Assembly: GCA_019187185.1 (NCBI GenBank)
Contig: JABAQU010000012.1
Coordinates: forward strand, 1 to 64,000
DNA from: Steroidobacteraceae bacterium
GTDB taxonomy: Bacteria > Pseudomonadota > Gammaproteobacteria > Steroidobacterales > Steroidobacteraceae
DNA length: 64,000 bases
Direction: 5' to 3'
Shown here: piece by piece, positions 37,606-46,646 of the stretch
How the letters are laid out: each line of letters starts with the position of its first letter
Numbering within the stretch: position 1 is the first letter of the stretch
Notes under the pieces: generated by a model
The model's database searches: none
What the model was told of the DNA's origin: nothing
What the model saw: only the letters and a program-made list of their open reading frames with translations
Made by a program: the position numbers and the translations under genes

Positions 37606-37713
37606 GGGTCGTACGCTGCCGGCAGCGCCGGGCGGGCTAGCAGCGAAGGCAGCCGGACGGGTCGCCCCGCATACCGGCTGTTCGCCGCTCGCCGCGCACC
37701 GTGCGCATCGTCA

Positions 37714-39999
37714 CTAGAACTTCCATTTCGCCGTGATGCCGAACTGCCGCTTGTTCGCGAGCGGGTAGAAGAAGGCCCGTTCGAGTGTCGTCGTGCCCGG
37801 CACGTTGTTCTGTGCGGGGTTCGCGTTGACGTGCTGCGGCACATTCAGGTTCAGCTGGTCCACATAACGCGTAACCGACGATGGCGTGCGGTCATCCGTC
37901 AGGTTGTTCACGAAGAACGTGACGGCCCAATGGTCGTTCTCGACACCGGCGCTCATGTTCAGCAGCACCTGCTCGCCCGTGTGCGCGAGATCGAAGATCT
38001 GGTCGAACTTGCGGTCCGTGTAGGAAATGTCGCCGCGCACGAACCCCGACTTGTCGGTACCCACCGGGAACCTGACCCTGCCATAGGCACTCGCCTGCTG
38101 CTCCGGGACACCCGCCGGCATCTTGCCGACGAGCGACGTGTTGCCGAACAGCTGGCCCGCCTCGGCGTCGAACAGCTCCTTGAACTTCGCGTCCGTGAGC
38201 GACCAGGTGAAGCCCGCGGTGAACTGGTCGGTCACCGCGGCCTCGAGCTCGAGTTCCGCGCCCTTGATCTCCGTCTTGCCAGCATTGCGGATATACGACT
38301 GGGTCCCCCCGGTCGGGAACGTGTAGCTCGCCGTCAGCTGCTGGTCTTTCCAGTCGATGTAGTAGAGGGCGAGGTTGGCCATCAAGCGGCCACCGAGGAA
38401 GCGGTTCTTCGTCCCGACCTCGTAGTTCCAGCTCGATTCCTCGTCGGCGTAGCGGATATCGGGCGGGAAGCGCGGGTCCGCATTGATCACGCCCGGCTTG
38501 TTGCCCTTGGCGATGTTGGCGTACACCATGTTGTCCTGCGTGAGCTTGAACGTCGTCGTCACGCGCGGCGACACGGAGTCGAACGTGTTCTCGATCAGCG
38601 GCGCCGCCGGACGCGCGATGGCGTTGTAGTTGCCGATCGTGTCTTCGGCGTACCGCAGTTCGGCAGTGGCTTCCCAGCGGTCCGTGATGTCGAATCCGAG
38701 CGATCCGAAGATCGCCTGGTTGTCGATACGCGATTCGCCCGAAAATACGGTCGGCGCGGTCGGCAGGAAATGCCGCTCCTCCAGCGAGCGGCGGCTCTCG
38801 TAGTAGTACGCGCCCAGCATGTAACGGAAGCGGCCTGCGGGGTCGGACTGCAGACGCAGCTCGGTCGACCACTCGTCGCGGTCGGTCACTTCATTGCGCA
38901 GCACGCCGCCGGTGCGCACCGGATCGGTCGGGGCGCGCGTATACCCCGGTGCATTCGGCACCGTCGTGATGCCGAACGCCGTCGCCCCCTGATAGGTCGA
39001 GTCGTAGCCGTACTCCATCTCGGTATTGAAGAGGCCCGAGTTCGACACCAGCGTGAGCCCCGCGGGCAGGTCGAACGTGAGCTGCAGCGACAGGCGCGTG
39101 GAGTCGCGATGCAGGCCGTCGGTGCCCTGCAGGCCGGCACGATCGAGCGTTGCCTCGCGCGCTTCCTGCACTTCGCCGCAATAGTACTGGCGCGCGACAT
39201 TCAGGTAACAGTTGTTCGCGAAGCGGTCCTGCAGCGTGATCGCCGCGAGATCGTCACGGTCGCGCGTGTAGCCGCCCGACAGGATCGCCGCGATGCCTTC
39301 GGTCGGGCGCCATTCGAGCGAGGCGTTGAAATTGGTCGACTGCTCGCCGCCGATCCGGTCCCTGTCGAGCGTGTTCCGGTACATGCCGTCCATCGAGTAG
39401 TAGCGGCCGTGCACCATGTAGAAGAGCTTGTCCGGGACCACCGCGCCGCGCGACAGCAGGTTCACCTCTGTGTCGCCGTACTCGGCGAGCCGCGCGCTCA
39501 CGGTATGTTCCGGTTCGTTGCTGCCCTTCTTCGTGATCAGGTTGATCGCGCCGGAGAAGGTCGCGCGGCCGAACAAGGCCGCCTGCGGCCCCTTGATCAC
39601 CTCGACCCGGTCGACGATGTCGAACGGGAACGAGAGGATCGAGTCGGAATACAGGATGCCGTCGACGAACACCGACGCATTGCCCTCGCCGAGTATGTTC
39701 GACATGCCGCGGATCACGGGCCGGCTCACGCCGCCCTGTACCCCGTAGCGGTTGACTTTCTCGAACGAGAAGCCCGGCGTGAAGTGCGAGACATCGAACA
39801 TGTCCCGCGCGCCACGCTCTTCGAGCTGTTCGTTCGAGAACGCGGCGACCGCGATCGGCACGTCCTGCAGGCGCTCCTCCTGCTTGCGTGCCGTCACGAC
39901 GATTTCCTCGAGCTGTGACCAGGCCGGCGGACTCGCGAGTGCGAGTGCCGCGACGGCGAGCGGCAAGGCCGTCAGGCGGCGTAGAGTGATGAAAGTCAT
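37714..39999 (-). CDS. TonB-dependent receptor
   Basis: Outer-membrane receptor for energised uptake of an unknown ligand. After a signal peptide (cut near AWSQ), the TonB box region reads LEEIVVTARKQEERLQDVP. The plug has RGMSNILGEGNASVFVDGI and VEVIKGPQAALFGRATFSGA. The barrel ends FGITAKWKF with the terminal Phe. The 761-residue length is standard. I start at 39999 because AAAGGGGG lies just upstream. An ATG at 40014 overlaps the stop of the Sel1-like gene but lacks a ribosome-binding site. It is the last gene of a seven-gene operon, so the ligand is probably the substrate of that operon. Confidence 0.93.
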   Translation of the reverse strand: MTFITLRRLTALPLAVAALALASPPAWSQLEEIVVTARKQEERLQDVPIAVAAFSNEQLEERGARDMFDVSHFTPGFSFEKVNRYGVQGGVSRPVIRGMSNILGEGNASVFVDGILYSDSILSFPFDIVDRVEVIKGPQAALFGRATFSGAINLITKKGSNEPEHTVSARLAEYGDTEVNLLSRGAVVPDKLFYMVHGRYYSMDGMYRNTLDRDRIGGEQSTNFNASLEWRPTEGIAAILSGGYTRDRDDLAAITLQDRFANNCYLNVARQYYCGEVQEAREATLDRAGLQGTDGLHRDSTRLSLQLTFDLPAGLTLVSNSGLFNTEMEYGYDSTYQGATAFGITTVPNAPGYTRAPTDPVRTGGVLRNEVTDRDEWSTELRLQSDPAGRFRYMLGAYYYESRRSLEERHFLPTAPTVFSGESRIDNQAIFGSLGFDITDRWEATAELRYAEDTIGNYNAIARPAAPLIENTFDSVSPRVTTTFKLTQDNMVYANIAKGNKPGVINADPRFPPDIRYADEESSWNYEVGTKNRFLGGRLMANLALYYIDWKDQQLTASYTFPTGGTQSYIRNAGKTEIKGAELELEAAVTDQFTAGFTWSLTDAKFKELFDAEAGQLFGNTSLVGKMPAGVPEQQASAYGRVRFPVGTDKSGFVRGDISYTDRKFDQIFDLAHTGEQVLLNMSAGVENDHWAVTFFVNNLTDDRTPSSVTRYVDQLNLNVPQHVNANPAQNNVPGTTTLERAFFYPLANKRQFGITAKWKF

Positions 40000-40010
40000 A
40001 TATCCCCCTT

Positions 40011-41195
40011 TCATGAAGCAGTGCGTTCCGCGAGCCGATCGCGCAGTTCGTCGATCAGCAGTCGCTCATAGAAATCCCGCGCATCGGCGGCCGCCGCCTC
40101 GAGCAACTGCCCGATCTCGGTGGCCGACGCCTGCACGGGGCAGGTCGCGAAGCGTCCCCGGAAGACGCTCCGTACATAGATCACGCGTGCGGCCTGGCGC
40201 CCGGCGCGCGCGGCCCTGAGCCAGTAGTCCTCGGCGACGCAGATGTCCGTCGGTGCATCCGGGCGACCACGATCGACAAAGAGGCCGTACACGAACGCGG
40301 CCTGGCGGTAACCTTCGTCCGCCGCGCGCTTCATCTCGGCGGACGCGCGGCGGCCGTCACCGCTGTAGGCGAGCACGCGCGCGTACTGGTACCGCTGGCG
40401 CGGATCGTCGGGATGCCTCGCGACCTCGGCAGCGCACGCGGCGAGCGCCGTCGCAACGTCGACCCTGGAGCCGGGCACCCCCGGTGCGACCCGATCCGGG
40501 TCCTCCGGATGCGAGGCGAGACGGTCGCACTCGGTCGCCACCGGCTGCACGGGCGGCTTCGCCGCAGGCTTCGCGTACAGCGGCGGGGGCGCGTGTGCCG
40601 TCGCACGCGCCGCGAGTCGCGCCGCGAGGCCCGCAATCAGCAGGCGGTCGTAGTAGTCGCCGGAATCGCGGGCCGCCGCCTCGAGAAAGCCCTGCATCTC
40701 CGCCGGGGTTGCCTGGATACGGCAGGCATCGAAACGGCCATTCAGCACATGCCGCACGTAGCTCACGCGTGCGGCCTCGCGGCCGGCGCGCGCCGAGCGC
40801 AGCCAGTAGCTCTCGATGAGACACGGATCGGCGGGGGCGCCGGGGCGATGCCGATCGATCAGCAGGCCGTAGACGAACTGCGCCTGACGGTAACCCTCGT
40901 CCGCCGCGCGCTTCATCTCGGCGTTGGCACGCGCGCCCTGGCCGTCGTAGGCGAGCACGCGCGACAGCTGGTAGCGCGCGCGCACGTTGTCCGGATGCAG
41001 CGCGACCTCGGCCTCGCACGCCGCGATCGCCCTCGGCAGGTCCACGCTCGCCCGAGGCACCGGCGGCGCGATCACGTCCTGGTCCTCGGGATTCGCCGCG
41101 AGCCGGTCGCATTCGGTGGCGGGATAGTCGCGCGCCAGGGCCGCCGCGCTCGTCGCGAGCGCCACGCAGGCAAGGAGCACGTTCCTCATGGCCAT
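40011..41195 (-). CDS. Exported protein with an internal tandem duplication (Sel1-like)
   Basis: A 394-residue protein with a signal peptide (MRNVLLACVALATSAAALAR). The mature part is two copies of a roughly 180-residue unit. Both contain ATECDRLA.NPED or SHPED, then RVLAY.G.G.RA.AEMKRAAD, DEGYRQA.FVYGL, YWLR.ARAGR.AARV and LEAAA.D..D.Y.RLLI. The helical repeats resemble Sel1/TPR solenoids used for protein binding, and a regular Cys pattern suggests disulfides. GGGAGGG precedes the start. It sits between the cupin and TonB-receptor genes of the same operon. Its partner is unknown. Confidence 0.8.
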   Translation of the reverse strand: MAMRNVLLACVALATSAAALARDYPATECDRLAANPEDQDVIAPPVPRASVDLPRAIAACEAEVALHPDNVRARYQLSRVLAYDGQGARANAEMKRAADEGYRQAQFVYGLLIDRHRPGAPADPCLIESYWLRSARAGREAARVSYVRHVLNGRFDACRIQATPAEMQGFLEAAARDSGDYYDRLLIAGLAARLAARATAHAPPPLYAKPAAKPPVQPVATECDRLASHPEDPDRVAPGVPGSRVDVATALAACAAEVARHPDDPRQRYQYARVLAYSGDGRRASAEMKRAADEGYRQAAFVYGLFVDRGRPDAPTDICVAEDYWLRAARAGRQAARVIYVRSVFRGRFATCPVQASATEIGQLLEAAAADARDFYERLLIDELRDRLAERTAS

Positions 41196-41205
41196 CAGCC
41201 CTCCC

Positions 41206-42030
41206 TCACCAGCACGACGCGACGCCCGGCACCTCGCCGCGCGCGACCTCGAGCTCGGGCGGCAGGACGGCGTCGTATTCGGGCCACCAGCGAAAGGGCC
41301 TCTGCGGCGCGACATAGGTCGTCGTCAGCAAACCGCCCTTGGTACGGAAAAAGTACAGGTTGCCGGTCAGCGTACCGAACGGACCGTGCGGCACCGCCGG
41401 CGGGCGCCAGAAATAGGCACCGGGACGCATCACGCCGTGGTCGCCGTGCACCTCGCCCGACAGCAGGTACATCTCCTCCACGGTCGGGTGCACTTCGGCG
41501 CGCTCCGCCCACCGCATCGGCATCGTGCCGAGCACCCACGTCGTGTCGTGCGTGCCCGGGTCCTGGTAGAGCATCTTGCGTCCCGCTCCCGGCGGGAACT
41601 CGGGATGGAAGTTGCCCGTGTACGGCACGTCGAAGAGGCTCCTGCGACGCACGAGCCGCTGCTCGTCCCAGGCGAGGGGTCCGCGCACCGCGAGTGGCGC
41701 CCCGGAGTGGAACTCGAGCACGACCGCCCCTGCCGCGCTCGCGACCTCGCCCGCGTCGAACCCGGCCGGGTGGTGCGCATAGGTCATCGCCGGAAACGCT
41801 TCGCCGCCGATCGTCAGCTCGCCCTCGAGTACCAGAAACTCGTGGTCGGCCCGGATGGCACGACCGGGGCGCGTGTAGCCCGGGCGGTAGCGCACGACGA
41901 GACTGCACGCCGTCGTTTCGCGGTCTTCGCTCAGGAGGCGCACCTCGACGCCCGGACACTGCGCACCGAGCGTGTCCACGCGCCACGGTATGCGCTGCGA
42001 CTGCACGAATTCGATGCGCGGACGGGACAT
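41206..42030 (-). CDS. Two-domain cupin protein (ChrR-like)
   Basis: A 274-residue bicupin. The N-terminal domain has GYTRPGRAIRADHEFLVLEG and AMTYAHHPAG. The second has VHPTVEEMYLLSGEVHG and PGAYFWRPPAVPHGPFGTL, with His and Glu placed as metal ligands. Cupins act as dioxygenases, isomerases or sensors, and the substrate cannot be read here. The ATG at 42028-42030 follows GGGGAGAG. The next gene starts ten bases after the stop. Confidence 0.82.
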   Translation of the reverse strand: MSRPRIEFVQSQRIPWRVDTLGAQCPGVEVRLLSEDRETTACSLVVRYRPGYTRPGRAIRADHEFLVLEGELTIGGEAFPAMTYAHHPAGFDAGEVASAAGAVVLEFHSGAPLAVRGPLAWDEQRLVRRRSLFDVPYTGNFHPEFPPGAGRKMLYQDPGTHDTTWVLGTMPMRWAERAEVHPTVEEMYLLSGEVHGDHGVMRPGAYFWRPPAVPHGPFGTLTGNLYFFRTKGGLLTTTYVAPQRPFRWWPEYDAVLPPELEVARGEVPGVASCW

Positions 42031-42064
42031 CAGCACTCTCCCCTCGCGTCCCGCCGAGGCATGT

Positions 42065-42331
42065 TCACCGGGCCTCCGAGGCGGTCATGACCGCCATGAG
42101 CCCTGCCATCGCCTCCTCGAGCGCGGCCTGTGCCCGCCGGCGCAATTCCGGGTCGTCGGCGAGCGCGTCGAGCGCCGCCGGCGTGGGCGCCTCGCCGCGC
42201 GCGAGGGCGAGTTCGAGCGCGATGCGGCGCACCCGCTCGGCGTGCAGTTGCGAGGCGAGTTCGAGGATGAGCGCAGTGAGCGCGGCGTTGTCCGGTGCCA
42301 CCGTGCAGTCGCAAGGCACATCGCCGCTCAT
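42065..42331 (-). CDS. Small acidic helical protein, unknown function
   Basis: An 88-residue protein, mostly predicted helix (LTALILELASQLHAERVRRI, ALEEAMAGLMAVMTASEA), with two Cys near the start (CDCT). It overlaps the methyltransferase stop by four bases (ATGA), which argues for a real coupled gene. I recognise no family; a small partner or accessory subunit of the methyltransferase is possible. Confidence 0.65.
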   Translation of the reverse strand: MSGDVPCDCTVAPDNAALTALILELASQLHAERVRRIALELALARGEAPTPAALDALADDPELRRRAQAALEEAMAGLMAVMTASEAR

Positions 42332-43368
42332 GCCGGCTTCTCCGCCTCGAGCACGGCCCACGGGAAGTGCCACTCGCTGCGCGCGGGCCAGGCGAGCTCG
42401 CCGAGGCGGCCGTCCCCGCGCTCGTCGAAGGCCACCCAGCGCGCGTCGACGAGGCCGGCACGCCGGGCCATTGCGGCGAGATCCGCCGCCATCATCGGGG
42501 GCATGAACGGCTCGTTGTTGCGGCTGCCGTGCTCGGCCATCGCAAAGTCGCGAAAGACGTCCCCGGTGCGCTGGAAATCGAGGAAGCGCAGCAACCCGCC
42601 GGGCGCCAGCACACGGGCGGCCTCCACGAACAGGCGCTCGAGCTCGGCGACCGGCATCTCGTGAACGAGCATCGTCGACGTGACGAGATCGGTGCTGCCG
42701 GATTCGAGCCCGCTCGCGACGGCATTGGCCTGCCGGAAATGCACTGCGAGGCCCCGCTCGCCCGCACGCCGCGCCGCGAGGCGCACGCAGGGTGCCGACA
42801 GGTCGATGCCGATCACGTCCGCCGCCGGGAACGCGGCCTTGAAAGGCCAGGTCGACTTGCCGAAGCCGCAGCCGAAATCGACGATCCGCCGGTACGGGCG
42901 CTGCGGCACCGCGGTCGCGACGAACAGCCGGTGAAACGCGTAGTCGTCGTTCTCGCCGAGCATCACGAGTCTTGCGCCGAGCTCGTAGACGAGCGCGGAG
43001 GCGTCATCGCGCCACACGCCGCCCGGCTGCACATGGATGTCGCAGCCCGTGTACCAGCCGGGCAGCTCGAGCGACGGATCGAGGGTTGCCGTCGCAGGCC
43101 CGGACGGCGCCGGTATGCGCGCCCCACCTGCCGCGATCGCATTGCCGACCGCGCGCCAGAGCATCCGCTGCGAACCCCGCTCGAGCCACGCGAACCAGGG
43201 GTAGGTAGGCAGGTCGGCCACGCGCGCTCCCGGCGTCGCGTCGTACTCGCGGCGAAGCTGCGGATAGACCGTGTCCGCCCAGCGCCGCCGCAGCGCCAGC
43301 ACGAAATCGAGTGCGGCTTGCCGGCCGATCGCGCCGGTCGACGCCGCGTGCGGCGCCTCAGTCCCCAT
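42328..43368 (-). CDS. SAM-dependent methyltransferase
   Basis: A 346-residue class I methyltransferase. The SAM-binding motif I is RRIVDFGCGFGKSTWPF, followed by the acidic loop IGIDLSAPC and the post-motif segment DLVTSTMLVHEMP. About 130 residues precede the Rossmann fold, more than in minimal methyltransferases, and probably cover the substrate site. The start overlaps the VOC gene stop by 11 bases. A small-molecule acceptor is suggested by the cupin, VOC and transporter neighbours. Confidence 0.83.
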   Translation of the reverse strand: MGTEAPHAASTGAIGRQAALDFVLALRRRWADTVYPQLRREYDATPGARVADLPTYPWFAWLERGSQRMLWRAVGNAIAAGGARIPAPSGPATATLDPSLELPGWYTGCDIHVQPGGVWRDDASALVYELGARLVMLGENDDYAFHRLFVATAVPQRPYRRIVDFGCGFGKSTWPFKAAFPAADVIGIDLSAPCVRLAARRAGERGLAVHFRQANAVASGLESGSTDLVTSTMLVHEMPVAELERLFVEAARVLAPGGLLRFLDFQRTGDVFRDFAMAEHGSRNNEPFMPPMMAADLAAMARRAGLVDARWVAFDERGDGRLGELAWPARSEWHFPWAVLEAEKPA

Positions 43369-44209
43369 GATTCGCCCCCACGAGGCGGATGCGCTCGCCC
43401 GCCGCGCCACGCAGCAGCGCCGATCCGACCCGATCCGCGACTTCGAAGCTGACCACGGCCATCCCCGGCGGCAGGCAGCCGGGGGCCTCCGCGCGCGGGG
43501 TCGCGCCGCGCGGATACTCGTCGAGTTCGATCAGCGAGCCGCAGCCGAGCTTGACGAGGCCATGGGCGTGCAGCGTGTCGGCGGGCAAGGCATGCGCATC
43601 CGAGATCACCTGCACGCGCGTGCTCACGGGCGGATCGATCTCGTTCGCGAAGGATGCGTACGTGTCGAACATGCGCCGCACGTCGGGTCCGCCCGCGACG
43701 ACGATGAATACGCGCCCGACCGGCGCCTGCGCACGCGCGAGATCGAGGCCGCTGCCTGCGCCGACTTCCGTGAAGTAGAGGCATTCGCCGGCAGGCCCCA
43801 CGGCCTGCATCGCCCGGATCATCGGAAAGCGGCCGAGGCTCGCCGGGCCGCCGATGATGCGAAAGGGCGAACCGGCGAGCTGCCCGGCGAGCATATCGAC
43901 GCGCTCGACGACGATTTCGCTGACATTCCAGCCGAATGTCGTGAGCGCGCGCCAACCCGCGGCGAGCGGCTCCGCGACGAATCGCAGCGACACGCTCTCG
44001 CCGACCCGCGGCGCGAGCACGAGCTGCGGCCGCCCGACGAGGGCCGGCGCATCCCAGTCGCGCGCGAGGGCATCGCCGACGGCGCCGCGCTCGACGACGC
44101 GGTAGCCGAGCCAGCGCGTGTAGGCCGCCTCGATGGCCTCGAGGTCCGGCACGGTGTAGGTCACTTCGAGGATGCGCCCGAGACGGGGTGCCGTGCGTAC
44201 GTCACGCAT
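43358..44209 (-). CDS. VOC (glyoxalase/dioxygenase fold) protein
   Basis: A 283-residue protein with two vicinal-oxygen-chelate-like modules. The first begins RILEVTYTVPDLEAIEAAYT; the second is near GRVFIVVAGGPDVRRMFDTY. The paired beta-alpha-beta-beta-beta layout suits extradiol dioxygenases, isomerases or lyases. The metal ligands are not certain. The ATG at 44209 is seven bases after GGGGAGG and overlaps the MFS stop by eight bases. Confidence 0.78.
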   Translation of the reverse strand: MRDVRTAPRLGRILEVTYTVPDLEAIEAAYTRWLGYRVVERGAVGDALARDWDAPALVGRPQLVLAPRVGESVSLRFVAEPLAAGWRALTTFGWNVSEIVVERVDMLAGQLAGSPFRIIGGPASLGRFPMIRAMQAVGPAGECLYFTEVGAGSGLDLARAQAPVGRVFIVVAGGPDVRRMFDTYASFANEIDPPVSTRVQVISDAHALPADTLHAHGLVKLGCGSLIELDEYPRGATPRAEAPGCLPPGMAVVSFEVADRVGSALLRGAAGERIRLVGANHGD

Positions 44210-45569
44210 GTGCGGGCCTCCCCGGAGCAATCAGCCCGTCCACCTCGACGACACAGCGCCGGAAGCGCGCAAGACCGAGCGCGACGAGCGCGAGTGCGAC
44301 GCACCCGATCACCGTGGCTTCGATGGCCATCGCGTATCTCAGCCGCGCGGGATCGCCAAAGAGATCCGTCATCCACCCGACCGGAGGCGGGCCGAGCAAC
44401 TGGCCGAACACGCCGATGCACAGGTAGTAGAGCGCGGTGGCCTGCGACTTGATCTGGCCCGGTGCGATCAGCGTGATCGACGCGGGCCCCGCGGCGGCCG
44501 CCATCGCCTGACCGGTGAACGCGAAGAGCTGCATGCCGACTGCGAGCTCGGCGCTCGGCATGAGCGGGTACAGGGCGAAGCCCGGCACGGCGATGGCGAG
44601 GCCGGTCCACAGCGCGCGGAGTGTCGCATCCTTGCGCCCGGCGGCGATCCCCCTGCGCGTGAGTCGGATGCCGAGCAGCGTGCCGATCGGTCCGCCGACG
44701 AAAAACAGCAGGCCGGTCGCGATGCCGACGTCGCGCACGCTCCAGCCCCACGTGCGTCCGAAGAGCGCCACGTTCCAGAACGACAGCGACCCCATGGTCA
44801 CCACGGCCGCGGAGCCGACGAACAGTGCACCGAACGCCTGCCAGCGCTTGCGCATGAAACGCAGCGCCGCGCCGAGCGACGCACGCCCCGTGGCGTCGGC
44901 ATCGAGCTCGCGGCGCGCGAGATCCTGGCGATCCGGCTCGCGAATCGTGAACATCAGCGCCGCGAGCACGAGACCCGGCAGGCCGACGATCACGAACGCG
45001 AGCTGCCAGCTGCGCAGGTCCCCGAGCACGGGCACCTGCACGGATGGCAGCTCGGTGATGTAGTGCACGAGCGGGCCGCCGAACAGGAACGCCGTGCCGG
45101 CGCCGAGAAACGTGCCCGCCATGAAAAGGCTGAGTGGCGGCGTGCGCCGCTCGCGCGGAAAGTAGTCGCTGATCAGCGAGACGCTGCACGGCGCGACAGT
45201 CGCCTCGCCGAGCCCGACGCCCATGCGGGTCAGGAAGAGCGGCACGAAGCTGCGCGTGAGCCCCGCGGTCGCCGTCATGGCACACCAGAGCGCGACACCG
45301 GTCGCGAGAATCGCGCGGCGGCTGCAGCGATCCGCGAGCCAGCCGATCGGCACGCCGACGAACACGTAGAAGAGCCCGAATGCCGGTCCCATCAGGAGCC
45401 CGACCTGCAGGTCGCTGAGCGCGAGATCACGCTTGATCGCCTCGAGCAGCAGGCTCGGCAGGAAACGGTCGACGTAGGAAACGACCTGCGTCGCGGTCAG
45501 GAGGAGCACGACGTACCACGCGTAGCGCTCCACCGCCGCGCTCGCGCCCGACGCCATGGTTCGCGTCAT
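44202..45569 (-). CDS. MFS transporter (spinster/ACS-like)
   Basis: A 455-residue major facilitator protein with 12 predicted helices. The MFS signature GWLADRCSRRAI lies after helix 2. YVDRFLPSLLLEAIKRDL in helix 1 and MGVGLGEATVAPCSVSLISDYF resemble spinster-type carriers used for organic acids or aromatic compounds. It is the first gene of the seven-gene minus operon and is divergent from a LysR regulator. GGGGGCT lies about ten bases before the ATG. Confidence 0.88.
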   Translation of the reverse strand: MTRTMASGASAAVERYAWYVVLLLTATQVVSYVDRFLPSLLLEAIKRDLALSDLQVGLLMGPAFGLFYVFVGVPIGWLADRCSRRAILATGVALWCAMTATAGLTRSFVPLFLTRMGVGLGEATVAPCSVSLISDYFPRERRTPPLSLFMAGTFLGAGTAFLFGGPLVHYITELPSVQVPVLGDLRSWQLAFVIVGLPGLVLAALMFTIREPDRQDLARRELDADATGRASLGAALRFMRKRWQAFGALFVGSAAVVTMGSLSFWNVALFGRTWGWSVRDVGIATGLLFFVGGPIGTLLGIRLTRRGIAAGRKDATLRALWTGLAIAVPGFALYPLMPSAELAVGMQLFAFTGQAMAAAAGPASITLIAPGQIKSQATALYYLCIGVFGQLLGPPPVGWMTDLFGDPARLRYAMAIEATVIGCVALALVALGLARFRRCVVEVDGLIAPGRPAHA

Positions 45570-45667
45570 CGTGAGATCAGCCCCCAATGATCCCGTCCCC
45601 CTCGAATCACTGCGGGCAGCGTCGGCCGAAGCCGCGACCATGGCAAACGATATGTATTCGCCCGTTC

Positions 45668-45684
45668 TGTGAAAAATTGTCACA
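45668..45684 (+). promoter_or_regulatory. Palindrome between divergent MFS and LysR genes
   Basis: TGTGA (45668-45672) and TCACA (45680-45684) flank a seven-base AT-rich spacer, just upstream of the LysR start and about 100 bases from the MFS start. The size and position fit a LysR T-N11-A type site. Promoter hexamers are not clear on either strand. Confidence 0.5.
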
Positions 45685-45692
45685 ATACGCCC

Positions 45693-46613
45693 ATGCGACG
45701 CCTGCCCTCCATGCAGACGCTGCGCGCCTTCGAAGCGGCGGCACGCCTCGAGAGCTATTCGGGCGCGGCGCAGGAGCTCGACGTGACGCACGGCGCCATC
45801 AGCCACCGCATCCGCGAACTCGAGGCCCAGCTCGGCATCACGCTCTTTCGTCGCGCGGGGCGCAACATGATCCCGACACGCGAGGCCGTCACGCTGTTCG
45901 CGCAGGTCCGCGAATCGCTCGGCCTGCTGCAGCGCGTCTTCCCCGACGTGACCCACACGACGCCGGGCCGACTCGTCATCAGCGTGCACCCCTCGTTCGC
46001 CACCCGCTGGCTCGTGCCGCGGATCGGTTCATTCCTGCGGACCGTGCCGGGCCTGTCCGTCGAAGTGCGCTCGGTCGCGGATCTCGGCGACTTCCTGAGC
46101 CATGGCGTCGACGTCGCGATCCGTTATGGCACCGGCACCTGGGCCAACGCGACAGGTGAGCGGATCGCCGGAGAGGTGCTGTTTCCGGTCTGTACCCCGG
46201 CCTACCGCGATGCACACCGCATCCGCACGCCGGGCGACCTGCGGCGCTGCCGCCTGCTGCGCCACGCATGGCAGCCCTGGCAACCCTGGTTGCGTGCGGC
46301 GCGGCTGCGGCTCAAGGAGCCCGCCAGCGATCTCACCGTGTCCGACACGTCGATGCTGCTCGAAGCCGCGGCGGCGGGTGAAGGAGTCGCGCTCGCGCGC
46401 AGCCTCTTTGCGCTCGACGACCTGGCGCGTGGCCGGCTCGTGCGGCTGTTCGATATCGCAGCCGAGGACGCATTCGCCTATTACCTGACCTGGCACCTCG
46501 GCGCACCGTTGTCGCCGGCCGGCGCGACGTTTCGCGACTGGCTGCGTGCCGAACTTGCGGCACCGCGAAGCAGCATCGCCGACGCTGGCATATCTCGCGC
46601 GAAGCGAGCATAG
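45693..46613 (+). CDS. LysR-family regulator, GcvA-like
   Basis: A 306-residue LysR protein. The winged helix is MQTLRAFEAAARLESYSGAA with DVTHGAISHRIRELEAQLG, the GcvA/AmpR pattern. The effector domain ends near YLTWHLGAPLSPAGATFRDW. I chose the ATG at 45693; a GTG at 45669 would place eight residues inside the palindrome. Divergence from the MFS operon suggests it controls that operon; the amino-compound genes downstream are another candidate target. Confidence 0.88.
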   Translation: MRRLPSMQTLRAFEAAARLESYSGAAQELDVTHGAISHRIRELEAQLGITLFRRAGRNMIPTREAVTLFAQVRESLGLLQRVFPDVTHTTPGRLVISVHPSFATRWLVPRIGSFLRTVPGLSVEVRSVADLGDFLSHGVDVAIRYGTGTWANATGERIAGEVLFPVCTPAYRDAHRIRTPGDLRRCRLLRHAWQPWQPWLRAARLRLKEPASDLTVSDTSMLLEAAAAGEGVALARSLFALDDLARGRLVRLFDIAAEDAFAYYLTWHLGAPLSPAGATFRDWLRAELAAPRSSIADAGISRAKRA

Positions 46614-46646
46614 TGCTCAATCCTGCTGAGTACGGGGGCACTCAAT

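Noticed and set aside
37606-37713. Terminator between the convergent ggt and TonB receptor genes
   Set aside because: Only a short GCTGCCGGCAGC palindrome and GC-rich sequence without a T-run are present; nothing supports a call.
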